From assembly GCF_004762095.1 (NCBI RefSeq), contig NZ_SIJH01000003.1, positions 170,098-234,097 of the forward strand: a DNA stretch of 64,000 nucleotides. The letters are read 5' to 3'. Source of the stretch: Tabrizicola caldifontis. Its GTDB lineage: Bacteria; Pseudomonadota; Alphaproteobacteria; Rhodobacterales; Rhodobacteraceae. Every line of letters starts with the position of its first letter. The stretch's first letter is position 1. The position numbers were made by a program, and so were the translations under genes. Shown one piece after another: positions 25,386 through 33,885 of the stretch. The notes beneath the pieces are model-generated. The model ran no database searches and had not been told where the DNA came from. It saw only the letters and a list, made by a program, of their open reading frames with translations.

Positions 25386-26306
25386 TCAGGATCCTTCGGA
25401 CAGGCAGTCGGCGATGGTTTCGGCCATGCCGCGCAACAGGGCGGCATAGGCATCCGGCCCCGGCTCCAGGGTCGAACCCACGGGATCGAGCGCCCCCCCC
25501 ACACGCACGCCCGTCCCCTCGGCCATCTGCGTCACCAGCGCGGGGTCATGCTGCGCCTCGGGGAAGATGCACAGCGCGCCGCCCGCCTCCAGTGTGGCGC
25601 GCAACTGCTTCAGCCGCTGCGCCCCTGGCGAGGCCGCGTCACCCAGCGCAATGCTGCCAGCCAGGGCAAGCCCGTAATGATCGGCAAAATAGTCGTATGC
25701 CGCGTGAAAGGTCACGATGGGGCGGTCCTTCGCCGGCGCGAGGATCGCGGCAACCTCGGCATCCAGCGCGACGATCTGCTCTGCCGCGGCCGACGCATTC
25801 GCGGCATAGGTCGCGGCGTTGCCGGGGTCCAGCCGCGACAGGTCAGCCGCGATAAGGCCCAGCCAGTGCCGCCCGTTGGCGGGATCCAGCCAGGCATGCG
25901 GGTCGATGCCGTCATGGGCATGGCCGTGATCATCGTGATCGTGGTCATGCCCATGATCATGTCCCCCAGCCGGATCGCCGTATGCGCGGGCAAAGGTGCC
26001 CGGCGCGTCAAGCAGGCCCAGAACCGCCGCGCCCTCGGGCCGGGTCATCAGGGCACTGTCCAGCCACGGTGTCAGCTCCGGCCCGATCCACACCACCAGA
26101 TCGGCGCCCGCCACCGACGCCGCCTGACTGGGGCGCAACTGGAAATCGTGTTCATCCGCGCCACGCGCCAGAAGAAGCTCAGGCTGCCCGAGCTCGCCCA
26201 TGACCTGGGCCACCAGAGCATGAACGGGTGGTATGTCGGTCACCACCGACGGCACTTCGGCAAGGGCCGGGGCGCTGGCCAAGGCGAATGTCATGATATA
26301 ACGCAT
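25386..26306 (-). CDS. znuA: ZnuA, zinc ABC transporter substrate-binding protein
   Basis: A 306-residue periplasmic zinc receptor with an N-terminal signal peptide (MRYIMTFALASAPALA). The His-rich loop GGHDHGHDHDHDDHGHAHD spans about residues 114-132, as in ZnuA proteins. Likely zinc ligands are His53 (DEHDFQL), His137 (DPHAW) and His in VTFHAAYDYF. ATG at 26306 was chosen because the signal peptide begins there. It diverges from zur and is preceded by a palindromic box that includes the upstream ATG of a longer frame. Confidence 0.92.
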   Translation of the reverse strand: MRYIMTFALASAPALAEVPSVVTDIPPVHALVAQVMGELGQPELLLARGADEHDFQLRPSQAASVAGADLVVWIGPELTPWLDSALMTRPEGAAVLGLLDAPGTFARAYGDPAGGHDHGHDHDHDDHGHAHDGIDPHAWLDPANGRHWLGLIAADLSRLDPGNAATYAANASAAAEQIVALDAEVAAILAPAKDRPIVTFHAAYDYFADHYGLALAGSIALGDAASPGAQRLKQLRATLEAGGALCIFPEAQHDPALVTQMAEGTGVRVGGALDPVGSTLEPGPDAYAALLRGMAETIADCLSEGS

Positions 26307-26342
26307 GTCGGGCCTTTCACTTCGTCTGGCCGCCTCTATGTA

Positions 26343-26357
26343 TGTTATATTATAACA
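26343..26357. promoter_or_regulatory. Zur box between znuA and zur
   Basis: TGTTATATTATAACA is a perfect palindrome around its central base. It resembles the AT-rich Zur operators of alphaproteobacteria. It lies 37 bases before znuA and 15 bases before zur, so a bound repressor could close both divergent promoters. It stands out in otherwise GC-rich DNA. Confidence 0.8.
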
Positions 26358-26371
26358 GGTCAACCCCGATC

Positions 26372-26875
26372 ATGGCCCTTGCCCGGAAACCCGCCGACCC
26401 CCTTCACGCCTTTGCGGCCCATGACCACGGCAATTGTTCGCGCGATGCGCTGGCCCGGGCCGAGGCGATCACCACGGCGGCCGGAGCGCGGCTGACGCCC
26501 GTGCGCCGCCGGGCGCTTGAGATCCTGCTCGAAGACCACCGTGCGCTGGGCGCCTATGACGTGCTGAACCGGCTGGCTGGGGAAGGCTTCGGCAACCAGC
26601 CCCCCGTCGCCTATCGCGCGCTGGAATTCCTTGTCGCACATGGGCTTGCCCACCGCATCCAGCGGCTGAACGCCTTTACCGCCTGCACCCATATCGGCAA
26701 TGCGCATTCGCCCGCCTTCCTGATCTGCCGCAGCTGTTCGACCGTGGCCGAGGCCGCCGCCGGCGCGATCCGCACCGCACTGGACGCGGCGGCCGACGAA
26801 CAGGGCTTTGTCGTCGAAATGTCCACCATCGAGGCACTGGGCCTCTGCCCAGCCTGCCGGAGTGCCGCAGCATGA
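26372..26875 (+). CDS. zur: Zur, Fur-family zinc-responsive repressor
   Basis: A 167-residue Fur-family protein. The N-terminal winged helix includes LTPVRRRALEILLEDH and a YRALEFLVAHGLAHRI recognition region. The C-terminal part has CTHIGNAHSPAFLICRSC and LCPAC, two Cys pairs expected to hold structural zinc. Its position between znuA and znuCB and the adjacent Zur box make Zur rather than Fur. ATG at 26372 was chosen because an upstream ATG at 26342 would place the operator inside the gene. It overlaps znuC by 4 bases. Confidence 0.92.
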   Translation: MALARKPADPLHAFAAHDHGNCSRDALARAEAITTAAGARLTPVRRRALEILLEDHRALGAYDVLNRLAGEGFGNQPPVAYRALEFLVAHGLAHRIQRLNAFTACTHIGNAHSPAFLICRSCSTVAEAAAGAIRTALDAAADEQGFVVEMSTIEALGLCPACRSAAA

Positions 26876-27636
26876 GCAGCCTGATCGCCGCAGATCGTAT
26901 CTGTGTCCGCTTTGGCGAGGACGAGGTGCTGCATGATGTCAGCCTCCAGATTTCTCCGGGCGAGATCGTGACGATTCTCGGGCCAAACGGGTCGGGCAAG
27001 TCCACGCTTTTGCGGGCGCTTCTGGGTATTGTTCCGGTGGCCGAGGGGCGCATCCTTCGGCAGGCTGGGCTGCGCGTGGGCTATGTGCCGCAACGGCTGA
27101 CCATCGACCGGACCATGCCGATCACCGTGCGCCGTTTCCTGTCGCTGCCGGTGCGGGTGACGGATGCCGAGGCAGATGCCGCCCTGGTGCGCGTGGGCAT
27201 GGCCGGGCATGGACAGGACCAGATGATCGCGCTGTCAGGCGGGCAGTTGCAACGGGTGCTTCTGGCCCGTGCCCTGCTGGGCAAGCCACAGGTCCTTATG
27301 CTGGACGAGCCCACGCAGGGTCTGGACCAGCCGGGCGAAGCCGCCTTCTACCGGCTGATCGAGCAGGTCCGCCGCGAGACTGGTGCCGCGGTGCTGATGG
27401 TCAGCCATGACCTGCATGTGGTGATGGCTGCCAGCGACCGCGTGATCTGCCTGAACGGCCATATCTGCTGCGAAGGTACGCCGCGCGTCGTGTCCACCGC
27501 GCCGGAATACCGGGCACTGTTCGGGTTGGGCACACAGGGGGCGCTTGCGCTCTATCGCCACGAACACGATCACGAACACCGGCCCGAGGACGGCCACCAC
27601 CATCACCCCCACGACCACGGCCATCACCATGCTTGA
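26872..27636 (+). CDS. znuC: ZnuC, zinc ABC transporter ATPase with a His-rich tail
   Basis: A 254-residue ABC ATPase. It has Walker A GPNGSGKST, the signature LSGGQLQ, Walker B VLMLDEPTQGLD and the switch His in MVSHDLH. It drives zinc import with ZnuB and ZnuA. The last 25 or so residues are extremely His-rich (HEHDHEHRPEDGHHHHPHD and on), an extra that a minimal ATPase does not need and that probably binds zinc on the cytoplasmic side. It overlaps zur by 4 and znuB by 8 bases. Confidence 0.92.
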   Translation: MSSLIAADRICVRFGEDEVLHDVSLQISPGEIVTILGPNGSGKSTLLRALLGIVPVAEGRILRQAGLRVGYVPQRLTIDRTMPITVRRFLSLPVRVTDAEADAALVRVGMAGHGQDQMIALSGGQLQRVLLARALLGKPQVLMLDEPTQGLDQPGEAAFYRLIEQVRRETGAAVLMVSHDLHVVMAASDRVICLNGHICCEGTPRVVSTAPEYRALFGLGTQGALALYRHEHDHEHRPEDGHHHHPHDHGHHHA

Positions 27637-28411
27637 CGATTTCCTGGTTCGGGCAGGGCTTGCTGCGGTGGGTCTGTCGCTGGCGACCGGCCCGCTGGGC
27701 GCCTTCGTCGTGTGGCGGCGGATGGCCTATTTCGGCGACGCGACCGCCCATGCCGCCGTGCTGGGCGTGGCGCTGGCCCTGGCGATCGACCTGCCCATCG
27801 GGCTGGGTACGCTGGTTGTGGCGCTGGCGATGGCGGTCACGGTGGCGGGGCTTTCGGCGCGAGGCTGGGCGATGGACACGACGCTCGGCGTGCTTGCGCA
27901 TTCGGCGCTGGCCTTCGGTCTGGTTGCGGTCAGCTTCTTTCCTACGGTGCGTACCGATCTGTCGGCCTACCTGTTCGGCGACATCCTGGCGGTCAGCAAG
28001 GCGGAACTGGGCCTCGTCTGGCTGGGGTCGCTGGCGGTGCTGGCCCTGCTGGTCTGGCGCTGGTCGGCGCTTCTGACCAGCACGCTTTCCGAAGACCTCG
28101 CCCATGCCGCCGGCCTGCGCCCCGACCGAGAGCGTCTGGTCCTGGTCGTGGCGCTGGCCCTGGTCGTGGCCGTCGCGCTGAAGATCGTCGGCGCGTTGCT
28201 GATCGCGGCCATGCTGATCATCCCTGCCGCCGCCGCCCGCAGCCTGGCCCGCACGCCCGAGGCGATGGCGGGCCTTGCCGTCCTGATCGGCGCAATCGCC
28301 GGGCTGGGTGGCCTGGGGCTTTCGCTGTGGCAGGACACACCGACCGGGCCATCGATCGTGGTGATGGCGACAGGGCTGTTTGCGGTCGGGGCCCTGGTCC
28401 GCCGGGCCTGA
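27629..28411 (+). CDS. znuB: ZnuB, zinc ABC transporter permease
   Basis: A 260-residue ABC-3 family permease with about eight membrane segments. Family features include RRMAYFGDATAHAAVLGVAL near the N terminus and LLIAAMLIIPAAAARSLA near the C terminus. It forms the channel for ZnuABC. ATG at 27629 overlaps the znuC stop by 8 bases. It is the last gene of the zur-znuC-znuB unit. Confidence 0.92.
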   Translation: MLDDFLVRAGLAAVGLSLATGPLGAFVVWRRMAYFGDATAHAAVLGVALALAIDLPIGLGTLVVALAMAVTVAGLSARGWAMDTTLGVLAHSALAFGLVAVSFFPTVRTDLSAYLFGDILAVSKAELGLVWLGSLAVLALLVWRWSALLTSTLSEDLAHAAGLRPDRERLVLVVALALVVAVALKIVGALLIAAMLIIPAAAARSLARTPEAMAGLAVLIGAIAGLGGLGLSLWQDTPTGPSIVVMATGLFAVGALVRRA

Positions 28412-28496
28412 CCGGCAGAAATTTTCCCCCCGACTGCCCGAAGCCTGCCGCATTTCCCGGTTAGGACCGGACGAAGGTGATGCAAGGGGATGTCCG

Positions 28497-29588
28497 GTGC
28501 TTCGGCTGTTGGGTTTTCTGCTGTTCGTGGCGGTGGGCGGCGGGGGGCTGTTGTTCATCGACTACAACAATGCCCGCAATGCCGCGGCGGCCCGGGGCGA
28601 CCAGGCGTTGACCCTTGCGGCATATCTGGAAACGGTCACCGATCGCATCGGCAACGCAACGGCCCTCGCCGGGGTCGCCGGCATGTCGCGCTCGCTGGAA
28701 CAGATGCTGCCGGCTGCGCCCGACGGCTGGACCGTCCGCGCCGCCGCCACCGAGGATCTGGCCGACTTCCTTCCGAAGAAGGGGGTGAAGGTCGACAGGA
28801 AGGCGCGCGATCAGGTTGCCGCCGTCGGCAGCACGAAGGCCGTGAACGGCGCCGAGGTCGTGATCCGCACCTACGAGCGCGGTGATCGCCGGGTCGTGAT
28901 CCAGGCGATCCGCTACCCCGACCGGATCTTCACCGATCCCGATGCCGCCGAAGAAAGGTTCCGCCTGCGCATCGAGGCGGCAGAGCGTCGCGGCCGCCCG
29001 TTCATGACGGTTCGCGGCCTTGATATCGCCGAGGAATTCCCGGGCGAGGGAATCCGGGCCCGCTACTTCTCGGCCAATGTCGGCGGACAGATCCAGATCC
29101 GGGTGCTTGCGACCAAGCGCATGAAGGACAAGGAGCTGATCCCCTTCTTCGAAACGCTGCATGTGCAGGCGATGAATGCCGCGGTCGTCGACAAGGTGGA
29201 GGGGCTGGGGGAGGTGCCGGTGATCCTGCTGGTCTCCGCGATGAAGGCCAACGAACGCGAAGCCTACGAGGCCGACCGCGCCCGGCGGTCGGAGGAAGCG
29301 GTGATGCTGGCCCTCAGCCTGCGCGAGGCAGATGCCGCAAGGGCCGGGTCAGTCAGGAAACCGGCCGCCAAACCGCGACTGCACCAAGGGCGCGGGCGGC
29401 ATCAAGCGGTGCAGCGTCGCCTCGGGCGACTAGCGGGCGCAGACGGCATCCTGCCGGGGCGGCCTGACACCCCCGCAGGCCCGCCCTACCGATCTTTGAT
29501 CACTTCGTCACATACCGAAGCCGCAGCCCCGCGAGCAAGGCGGCGTTTCACCTTGGCGGCCCACGGCAGATGCGGGCCGCAGAGCTAG
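28497..29588 (+). CDS. Membrane-anchored protein of unknown function, possibly with a 3' frameshift
   Basis: A 363-residue protein that I do not recognise. The likely start is GTG at 28497, directly before a membrane segment (LLGFLLFVAVGGGGLLFI). The body is charged and probably periplasmic, with no known catalytic motif. The last 85 or so residues after KPAAKPR are Arg/Pro-rich and unlike the rest. Shifting one frame at about 29379 gives a short Cys-containing ending (CTKGAGGIKRCSVASGD, stop at 29431-29433) that looks more natural, so a one-base frameshift or sequencing error is suspected. It is convergent with the agmatinase gene (4-base overlap). Confidence 0.6.
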   Translation: MLRLLGFLLFVAVGGGGLLFIDYNNARNAAAARGDQALTLAAYLETVTDRIGNATALAGVAGMSRSLEQMLPAAPDGWTVRAAATEDLADFLPKKGVKVDRKARDQVAAVGSTKAVNGAEVVIRTYERGDRRVVIQAIRYPDRIFTDPDAAEERFRLRIEAAERRGRPFMTVRGLDIAEEFPGEGIRARYFSANVGGQIQIRVLATKRMKDKELIPFFETLHVQAMNAAVVDKVEGLGEVPVILLVSAMKANEREAYEADRARRSEEAVMLALSLREADAARAGSVRKPAAKPRLHQGRGRHQAVQRRLGRLAGADGILPGRPDTPAGPPYRSLITSSHTEAAAPRARRRFTLAAHGRCGPQS

Positions 29589-30559
29589 AAGGTCAGCCCT
29601 GAAAAGCGCGACGGGTTCTGCGGCACCCCTGGCAGCACACAGAGCATTTCATACAGGATGTTCGCCCCGATCAGCGCGGTGTTGCCACTGGGATCGTATG
29701 GCGGCGAGACCTCGACCAGATCGCCGCCGACAATGTTCAGCCCAGCGCAGCCCCGGATGATCTCCAGCGCCTGCCAGGTGGTCAGCCCGCCCGGTTCCAC
29801 CGTACCGGTGCCTGGGGCGAAGGCGGAATCGAGGCTGTCGATGTCATAGGAAATGTAGACCGGCGCATCACCGATCCTTTCCCGCACGATCTGCATCAGG
29901 GGGGTGAGGGATTTGTGCCAACATTCCTCGGCCTGCACCACTGTCCAGCCCTGACCGCGCGCCCAGTCGAAATCCTCTGGCGCGTAGCCGGTGCCGCGCA
30001 GGCCGATCTGGAACACCTTGTCGTTCAGAAGGCAGCCGTCGTCCCATGCGCGGCGGAAGGGGCAGCCGTGGGCCACGGTTTCGCCGAACATGGTTTCGTT
30101 GATGTCGGCGTGGGCATCGATGTGGATCAGCGCGACGGGGCCGTGACGTTCCTTCATCGCGCGCAGGATCGGCCAGGTCAGCGTGTGGTCCCCGCCCAGC
30201 GTCAGCGGGATGGCGCCGTGCGAAAGGACCCCGCGGTAATGGGCAGTGATGATGTCGACCGATTTCTTCAGATCGAAGGTGTTGATGGCCACATCGCCCA
30301 GATCGGCGACTTGCAGATGATCGAAGGGGGCCGCGCCGGTGGCCATGTTGTAGGGGCGCAGCATGCGGGATTCGTCGCGGATCTGACGGGGGCCAAGCCG
30401 CGTGCCGGGGCGGTTCGATGTGCCATGATCCATGGGCACGCCGATGAAGGCCACATCCAGCCCTTCCGCGCTGGTCGCGGCTGGCAGGCGCATCATCGTT
30501 GCCGGGCCGCCGAATCGCGGCATCTCGTTGCCGCCAAGGGGTTGGTTGAAGCGGGTCAT
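29585..30559 (-). CDS. Agmatinase-family ureohydrolase
   Basis: A 324-residue manganese-dependent ureohydrolase. The metal motifs are GGDH at residues 122-125, IDAHAD at 147-152 and SYDIDSLDSAFAPGTG later in the chain. It hydrolyses a guanidino compound, most likely agmatine to putrescine plus urea; guanidinobutyrate or similar substrates cannot be excluded. ATG 30559 (MTRFNQPLGG) starts the conserved part. The neighbouring polyamine-type importer supports a polyamine role. The next upstream gene is a phosphoribosyltransferase 7 bases away. Confidence 0.85.
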   Translation of the reverse strand: MTRFNQPLGGNEMPRFGGPATMMRLPAATSAEGLDVAFIGVPMDHGTSNRPGTRLGPRQIRDESRMLRPYNMATGAAPFDHLQVADLGDVAINTFDLKKSVDIITAHYRGVLSHGAIPLTLGGDHTLTWPILRAMKERHGPVALIHIDAHADINETMFGETVAHGCPFRRAWDDGCLLNDKVFQIGLRGTGYAPEDFDWARGQGWTVVQAEECWHKSLTPLMQIVRERIGDAPVYISYDIDSLDSAFAPGTGTVEPGGLTTWQALEIIRGCAGLNIVGGDLVEVSPPYDPSGNTALIGANILYEMLCVLPGVPQNPSRFSGLTF

Positions 30560-30566
30560 CCTGTCC

Positions 30567-31214
30567 TCACGTCCTGGGTGCAGCGGCCAGAATCCGGCGC
30601 ACCTCTTCATCATCAAGCTGCGGGAAGCTTGCATAGTGCACACCGACCGCGGTGAATTCGCGTGGCATGTACAGGCACACCACCTGATCGGCCAGCGTTT
30701 CCATCGCCGCAACCACATCGGGCGGCGCGACTGGCGCGGCGACGATCACCTGTGCGGGCCTGTCCGCCCGGACCGCCGCAATGGCCGCGCGCATCGTGGC
30801 GCCGGTGGCGATGCCGTCATCGACCAGCACCACGGTCTTGCCCCTCAGCGCGCCGGGGGCGAGCCGCCCGCCCCAAAGCTTGCGCCGCCGTTCCAGTTCC
30901 ACCCGCTGCGGGGCGGCCTGCGCCTCGATCGTGTCGCGGTCAATGCCGAAGGCTGCGACCAGTTCTTCGTTCAGCACCAACGTCTGCCCGCCAGGCCCGG
31001 CAATCGCGCCCAGCGCCAGTTCCGGGTTGCCCGGCATGCCGATCTTGCGCACCAGCACGAGGTCAAGCGGCGCCCCAAGCGCCCGGGCGACCTCGTCGGC
31101 GACGGGCAGGCCACCGCGCGGCAGGGCTAGGACGACCACATCCGTTCCGGCCAGGGGCGCCAGCCGTTCGGCCAGTGCGCGGCCTGCGGCGCGGCGGTCG
31201 GCGAAGGCAGTCAT
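30567..31214 (-). CDS. Phosphoribosyltransferase-fold protein
   Basis: A 215-residue type I phosphoribosyltransferase-fold protein. The PRPP motif is VVLVDDGIATGATM and the N-terminal loop LALPRGGLPVADEVA is typical of the 'predicted phosphoribosyltransferase' group. The base or substrate is unknown. It overlaps the MBL gene by 4 bases and precedes the agmatinase gene closely, so all three are probably co-transcribed. Confidence 0.8.
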   Translation of the reverse strand: MTAFADRRAAGRALAERLAPLAGTDVVVLALPRGGLPVADEVARALGAPLDLVLVRKIGMPGNPELALGAIAGPGGQTLVLNEELVAAFGIDRDTIEAQAAPQRVELERRRKLWGGRLAPGALRGKTVVLVDDGIATGATMRAAIAAVRADRPAQVIVAAPVAPPDVVAAMETLADQVVCLYMPREFTAVGVHYASFPQLDDEEVRRILAAAPRT

Positions 31215-31936
31215 CGTCCCTTTTCCTTCAGCCAGGCGGTGATGATCTCTTGGTGCCGTTCGCCGGAATAGCTGGGGAAATGTCCGCCATGCACCACGCG
31301 CACCGGCAGACGCAGAAGGCGCTCCATCGAGGTGATGTACTGCCAGCGTTCAAGGTCGCTCGTGCCCTCGATCAGCTCGCCGTCATAGACGATGTCGCCC
31401 GAGAACAGGATGCCCGTCGCCGCCTCCCACAAGGCAATCCCGCCGGGGGAATGGCCGGGGGTGTGGATCACCTCGAACTGCCGGTCGCCCAGGTCGATCA
31501 CGTCACCATCCCACAGGATGCGGTTCACCGGCGCGGCCTGAACCGTGTAGGTTTCCGACCGGTAGGGTTCGGGCGGCAGTGCCGTGAAGATGTCGTCGGT
31601 CACATACTTGTCGGCCAAGGTGTTCTCCCGTGTGGGGGCGCGCAGAAGATGGGCCTCGGCGGCGTGGCACAGCCGGCAGGGAAATTCGTGGTGCAGGCCG
31701 ACATGGTCGAAATGCGTATGGCTGGCCACTGCCTGAAGCGGGCGTTCGGTGACCAGCGGGACCTGGTCGCGCAAGCTGACCACGCCCATGCCGCTGTCAA
31801 CCAGCATGTCGCTGTCGCGGCCCCGAACGTGCCAGACGTTGCAGCGATAGAATTCGCGGATGTGGGGTTCGTCGATATGGGTGACGCCATCACCCACCGA
31901 CCGCACGCGCCACCAGTCTTCCGGCCTCGCCCTCAT
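31211..31936 (-). CDS. MBL-fold metallo-hydrolase
   Basis: A 241-residue metallo-beta-lactamase-fold hydrolase. The zinc motif SHTHFDHVG is at residues 72-80 (His73, His75, Asp77, His78), with TPGHSPGGIALW and HGGHFPSY supplying further ligands. The substrate is unknown; relatives are glyoxalase II-like or quorum-quenching lactonases. It overlaps the ABC ATPase gene by 4 bases upstream and the phosphoribosyltransferase gene by 4 bases downstream. Confidence 0.82.
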   Translation of the reverse strand: MRARPEDWWRVRSVGDGVTHIDEPHIREFYRCNVWHVRGRDSDMLVDSGMGVVSLRDQVPLVTERPLQAVASHTHFDHVGLHHEFPCRLCHAAEAHLLRAPTRENTLADKYVTDDIFTALPPEPYRSETYTVQAAPVNRILWDGDVIDLGDRQFEVIHTPGHSPGGIALWEAATGILFSGDIVYDGELIEGTSDLERWQYITSMERLLRLPVRVVHGGHFPSYSGERHQEIITAWLKEKGR

Positions 31937-32931
31937 TCCGTCAGCACCACATGACTATCGGCGCCAAGGTCGAGCACCCTGCCCTCCTCGACGATTTGAG
32001 ATTGCGGCAGATGTACCACCAGCCGCAAGTCCGGCGCAGCAAGCGGGCTGACATGGGCGCGGACGTGAGTGCCGAAGAAGGCGGCGTCCCGCACCGTGCA
32101 GGGCCCGATATGCAGCGAACCCGTTGGGGTCATCGCCTCGGGTCGGATGCACAGGATGCCGTCGGCCACAGGAACGGGTCCAAAGGGCGCGCGGCCGTTG
32201 CGAACGGGAATCCGGTTGATTTCCCCCATGAAGCCGGCGGTGAACAGGGTTTTCGGATGCAGATAGACCTCGCGCGGGGGGCCGTGATCCTCGATCCGGC
32301 CGCCGTTCATCACAACGATCCGGTCGGCGATGGCCATGGCCTCTTCCTGGTCATGGGTGACATGGACAAAGGTCGTCCCGACCCGACGCTGGATCGCCTT
32401 CAGCTCGTCCTGCATCTGGCGGCGCAACTTCAGGTCCAGCGCACCCAGCGGCTCGTCCAGAAGCAGCACGTCCGGCTCCACCGCCAGCGCACGGGCAAGT
32501 GCCACACGCTGCCGCTGCCCGCCGGACAGTTCATGCGGGCGTCGATCGCCGCGCCCCTCTAGCCCGACCAGCGCCAGCATGGCGTCGGCCTTCCGCGCCC
32601 GATCGGCGCGGGGCACGCCGCGCATGCGCAGACCAAAGGCCACGTTGTCGCGCAGGCTCATGTGCGGAAACAGCGCATAGTCCTGGAACACGGTCGTCGT
32701 GGGCCGGTCCTTCGGCGCCACGCCCGTCATGTCGCGCCCGCCGATCAGGACGCGACCCGAGGTCGGCTCGGCAAAGCCGCCAATTATGTTCAGAAGCGTG
32801 GTCTTGCCGCAGCCGGACGGCCCCAGCAGCACGACGAACTCGCCTGCCGCGATCTCCAGGCTGACATCGTGCAGGGCAAGCGCCGCGCCATAGCGTTGCG
32901 ACACGGACTGGATCGAGACGGAAGCGGTCAT
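31933..32931 (-). CDS. Spermidine/putrescine-type ABC transporter ATPase (PotA-like)
   Basis: A 332-residue ABC ATPase of the polyamine/iron/thiamine (CUT1-like) group. Walker A GPSGCGKTT is at residues 37-45, with LSGGQRQRVALARAL and LLLDEPLGALD; a C-terminal TOBE-like domain follows. It energises the importer with the two permeases and the binding protein upstream. ATG 32931 overlaps the permease stop by 4 bases. Longer upstream frames run through the permease gene and are not real. Confidence 0.88.
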   Translation of the reverse strand: MTASVSIQSVSQRYGAALALHDVSLEIAAGEFVVLLGPSGCGKTTLLNIIGGFAEPTSGRVLIGGRDMTGVAPKDRPTTTVFQDYALFPHMSLRDNVAFGLRMRGVPRADRARKADAMLALVGLEGRGDRRPHELSGGQRQRVALARALAVEPDVLLLDEPLGALDLKLRRQMQDELKAIQRRVGTTFVHVTHDQEEAMAIADRIVVMNGGRIEDHGPPREVYLHPKTLFTAGFMGEINRIPVRNGRAPFGPVPVADGILCIRPEAMTPTGSLHIGPCTVRDAAFFGTHVRAHVSPLAAPDLRLVVHLPQSQIVEEGRVLDLGADSHVVLTE

Positions 32932-33695
32932 TTGGCCCTTCTGAAGACAAGCAGTTCGAGAAGGATCACCAGCGTTACCGAGACGAGGAACACCAGTGAG
33001 CCCACGGCATTGGTGGCCGGCGAAAGGCCGGATCGCAGCATCGACCAGATCTCGACCGGCAGGGTGACATCGAAGCGGGTCAGGAGGAAGGCGATGATGA
33101 ATTCGTCCCAGCTGAAGGTGACCGACAGGAAGAAGGCCGCGGCCAGGGGGGCAGAGAGCATGGGGGCAGAGATCAGCAGCAGCACCTTCCATTCCGGCGC
33201 GCCAAGGTCGCGGGCCGCGCGTTCGGCGGCCTTCTGGTGGTCGCCCATCGCGGCGTAGGTGATGGCAAAGCACAGCGGAAGGTTGATGACGACATGGCCG
33301 ATCCCGGCCGTCCAGAGTGACAGACGGATGCCGGTCTGGGTATACAGGTTCAGAAGGCCCAGCGCGATGATCAGATAGCTGACGGTCAGCGGCGCGATCA
33401 GGACACCGCGCATCAGGGCCGAACCCGGCAACCGGACGCGGGCCAGCGCGTGGGCGGCAAGGAAGCCGAGGATCAGGGCGACTGTCGAAGAGACAACCGC
33501 GACCACCAGCGAGTTCCACAGCGCGGCCATAAGTTTGCCATCGGCAAGAACCTTGGCATACCAGTCGAGCGTAACGCCCCGGAACGGCGGAACCGGCAGG
33601 CGACCGTCCTGAAAACTGAACACGACCAGCACCACGACGGGCAGGAACACGAACACATAGGCCGCGGCGAGATAGGCCCAGGCGAGATGGCGCAT
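32928..33695 (-). CDS. ABC transporter permease (PotC-like)
   Basis: A 255-residue permease with about six membrane segments and the cytoplasmic EAA-type loop (AAERAARDLGAPEWKVLLLI). It is the second permease of the polyamine-type importer. ATG at 33695 (MRHLAWAYLAAAYVFVFLPV) begins its first membrane helix. It is separated from the upstream permease by about 190 bases that hold a full palindromic element, while downstream it overlaps the ATPase gene. Confidence 0.85.
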   Translation of the reverse strand: MRHLAWAYLAAAYVFVFLPVVVLVVFSFQDGRLPVPPFRGVTLDWYAKVLADGKLMAALWNSLVVAVVSSTVALILGFLAAHALARVRLPGSALMRGVLIAPLTVSYLIIALGLLNLYTQTGIRLSLWTAGIGHVVINLPLCFAITYAAMGDHQKAAERAARDLGAPEWKVLLLISAPMLSAPLAAAFFLSVTFSWDEFIIAFLLTRFDVTLPVEIWSMLRSGLSPATNAVGSLVFLVSVTLVILLELLVFRRAK

Positions 33696-33718
33696 CACGA
33701 TCCTCCCATCCGACCGGG

Positions 33719-33867
33719 TGCCCCCCAACCCCATCCCTTCCCCACGAAGGTGGAGGGGAGGCGCGGACAGCAACAGCTTGACAGACCAGTGGTGTCGGGT
33801 AGCGGGCGGAGGGCCGGAAGGACATGTGGCTCCCCTCCCCCGCGTGGGAAGGGGATGGGGTTGAGGG
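33719..33867. repeat. Full palindromic element between two permease genes
   Basis: Two inverted halves (about 33719-33762 and 33829-33867) flank a spacer of about 67 bases. The right half, reverse-complemented, reads AACCCCATCCCCTTCCC, close to the left half AACCCCATCCCTTCCCC. It sits inside an ABC transporter operon, like the copies inside the cob genes. Confidence 0.8.
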
Positions 33868-33885
33868 AATGGACAGGATGGCCCA

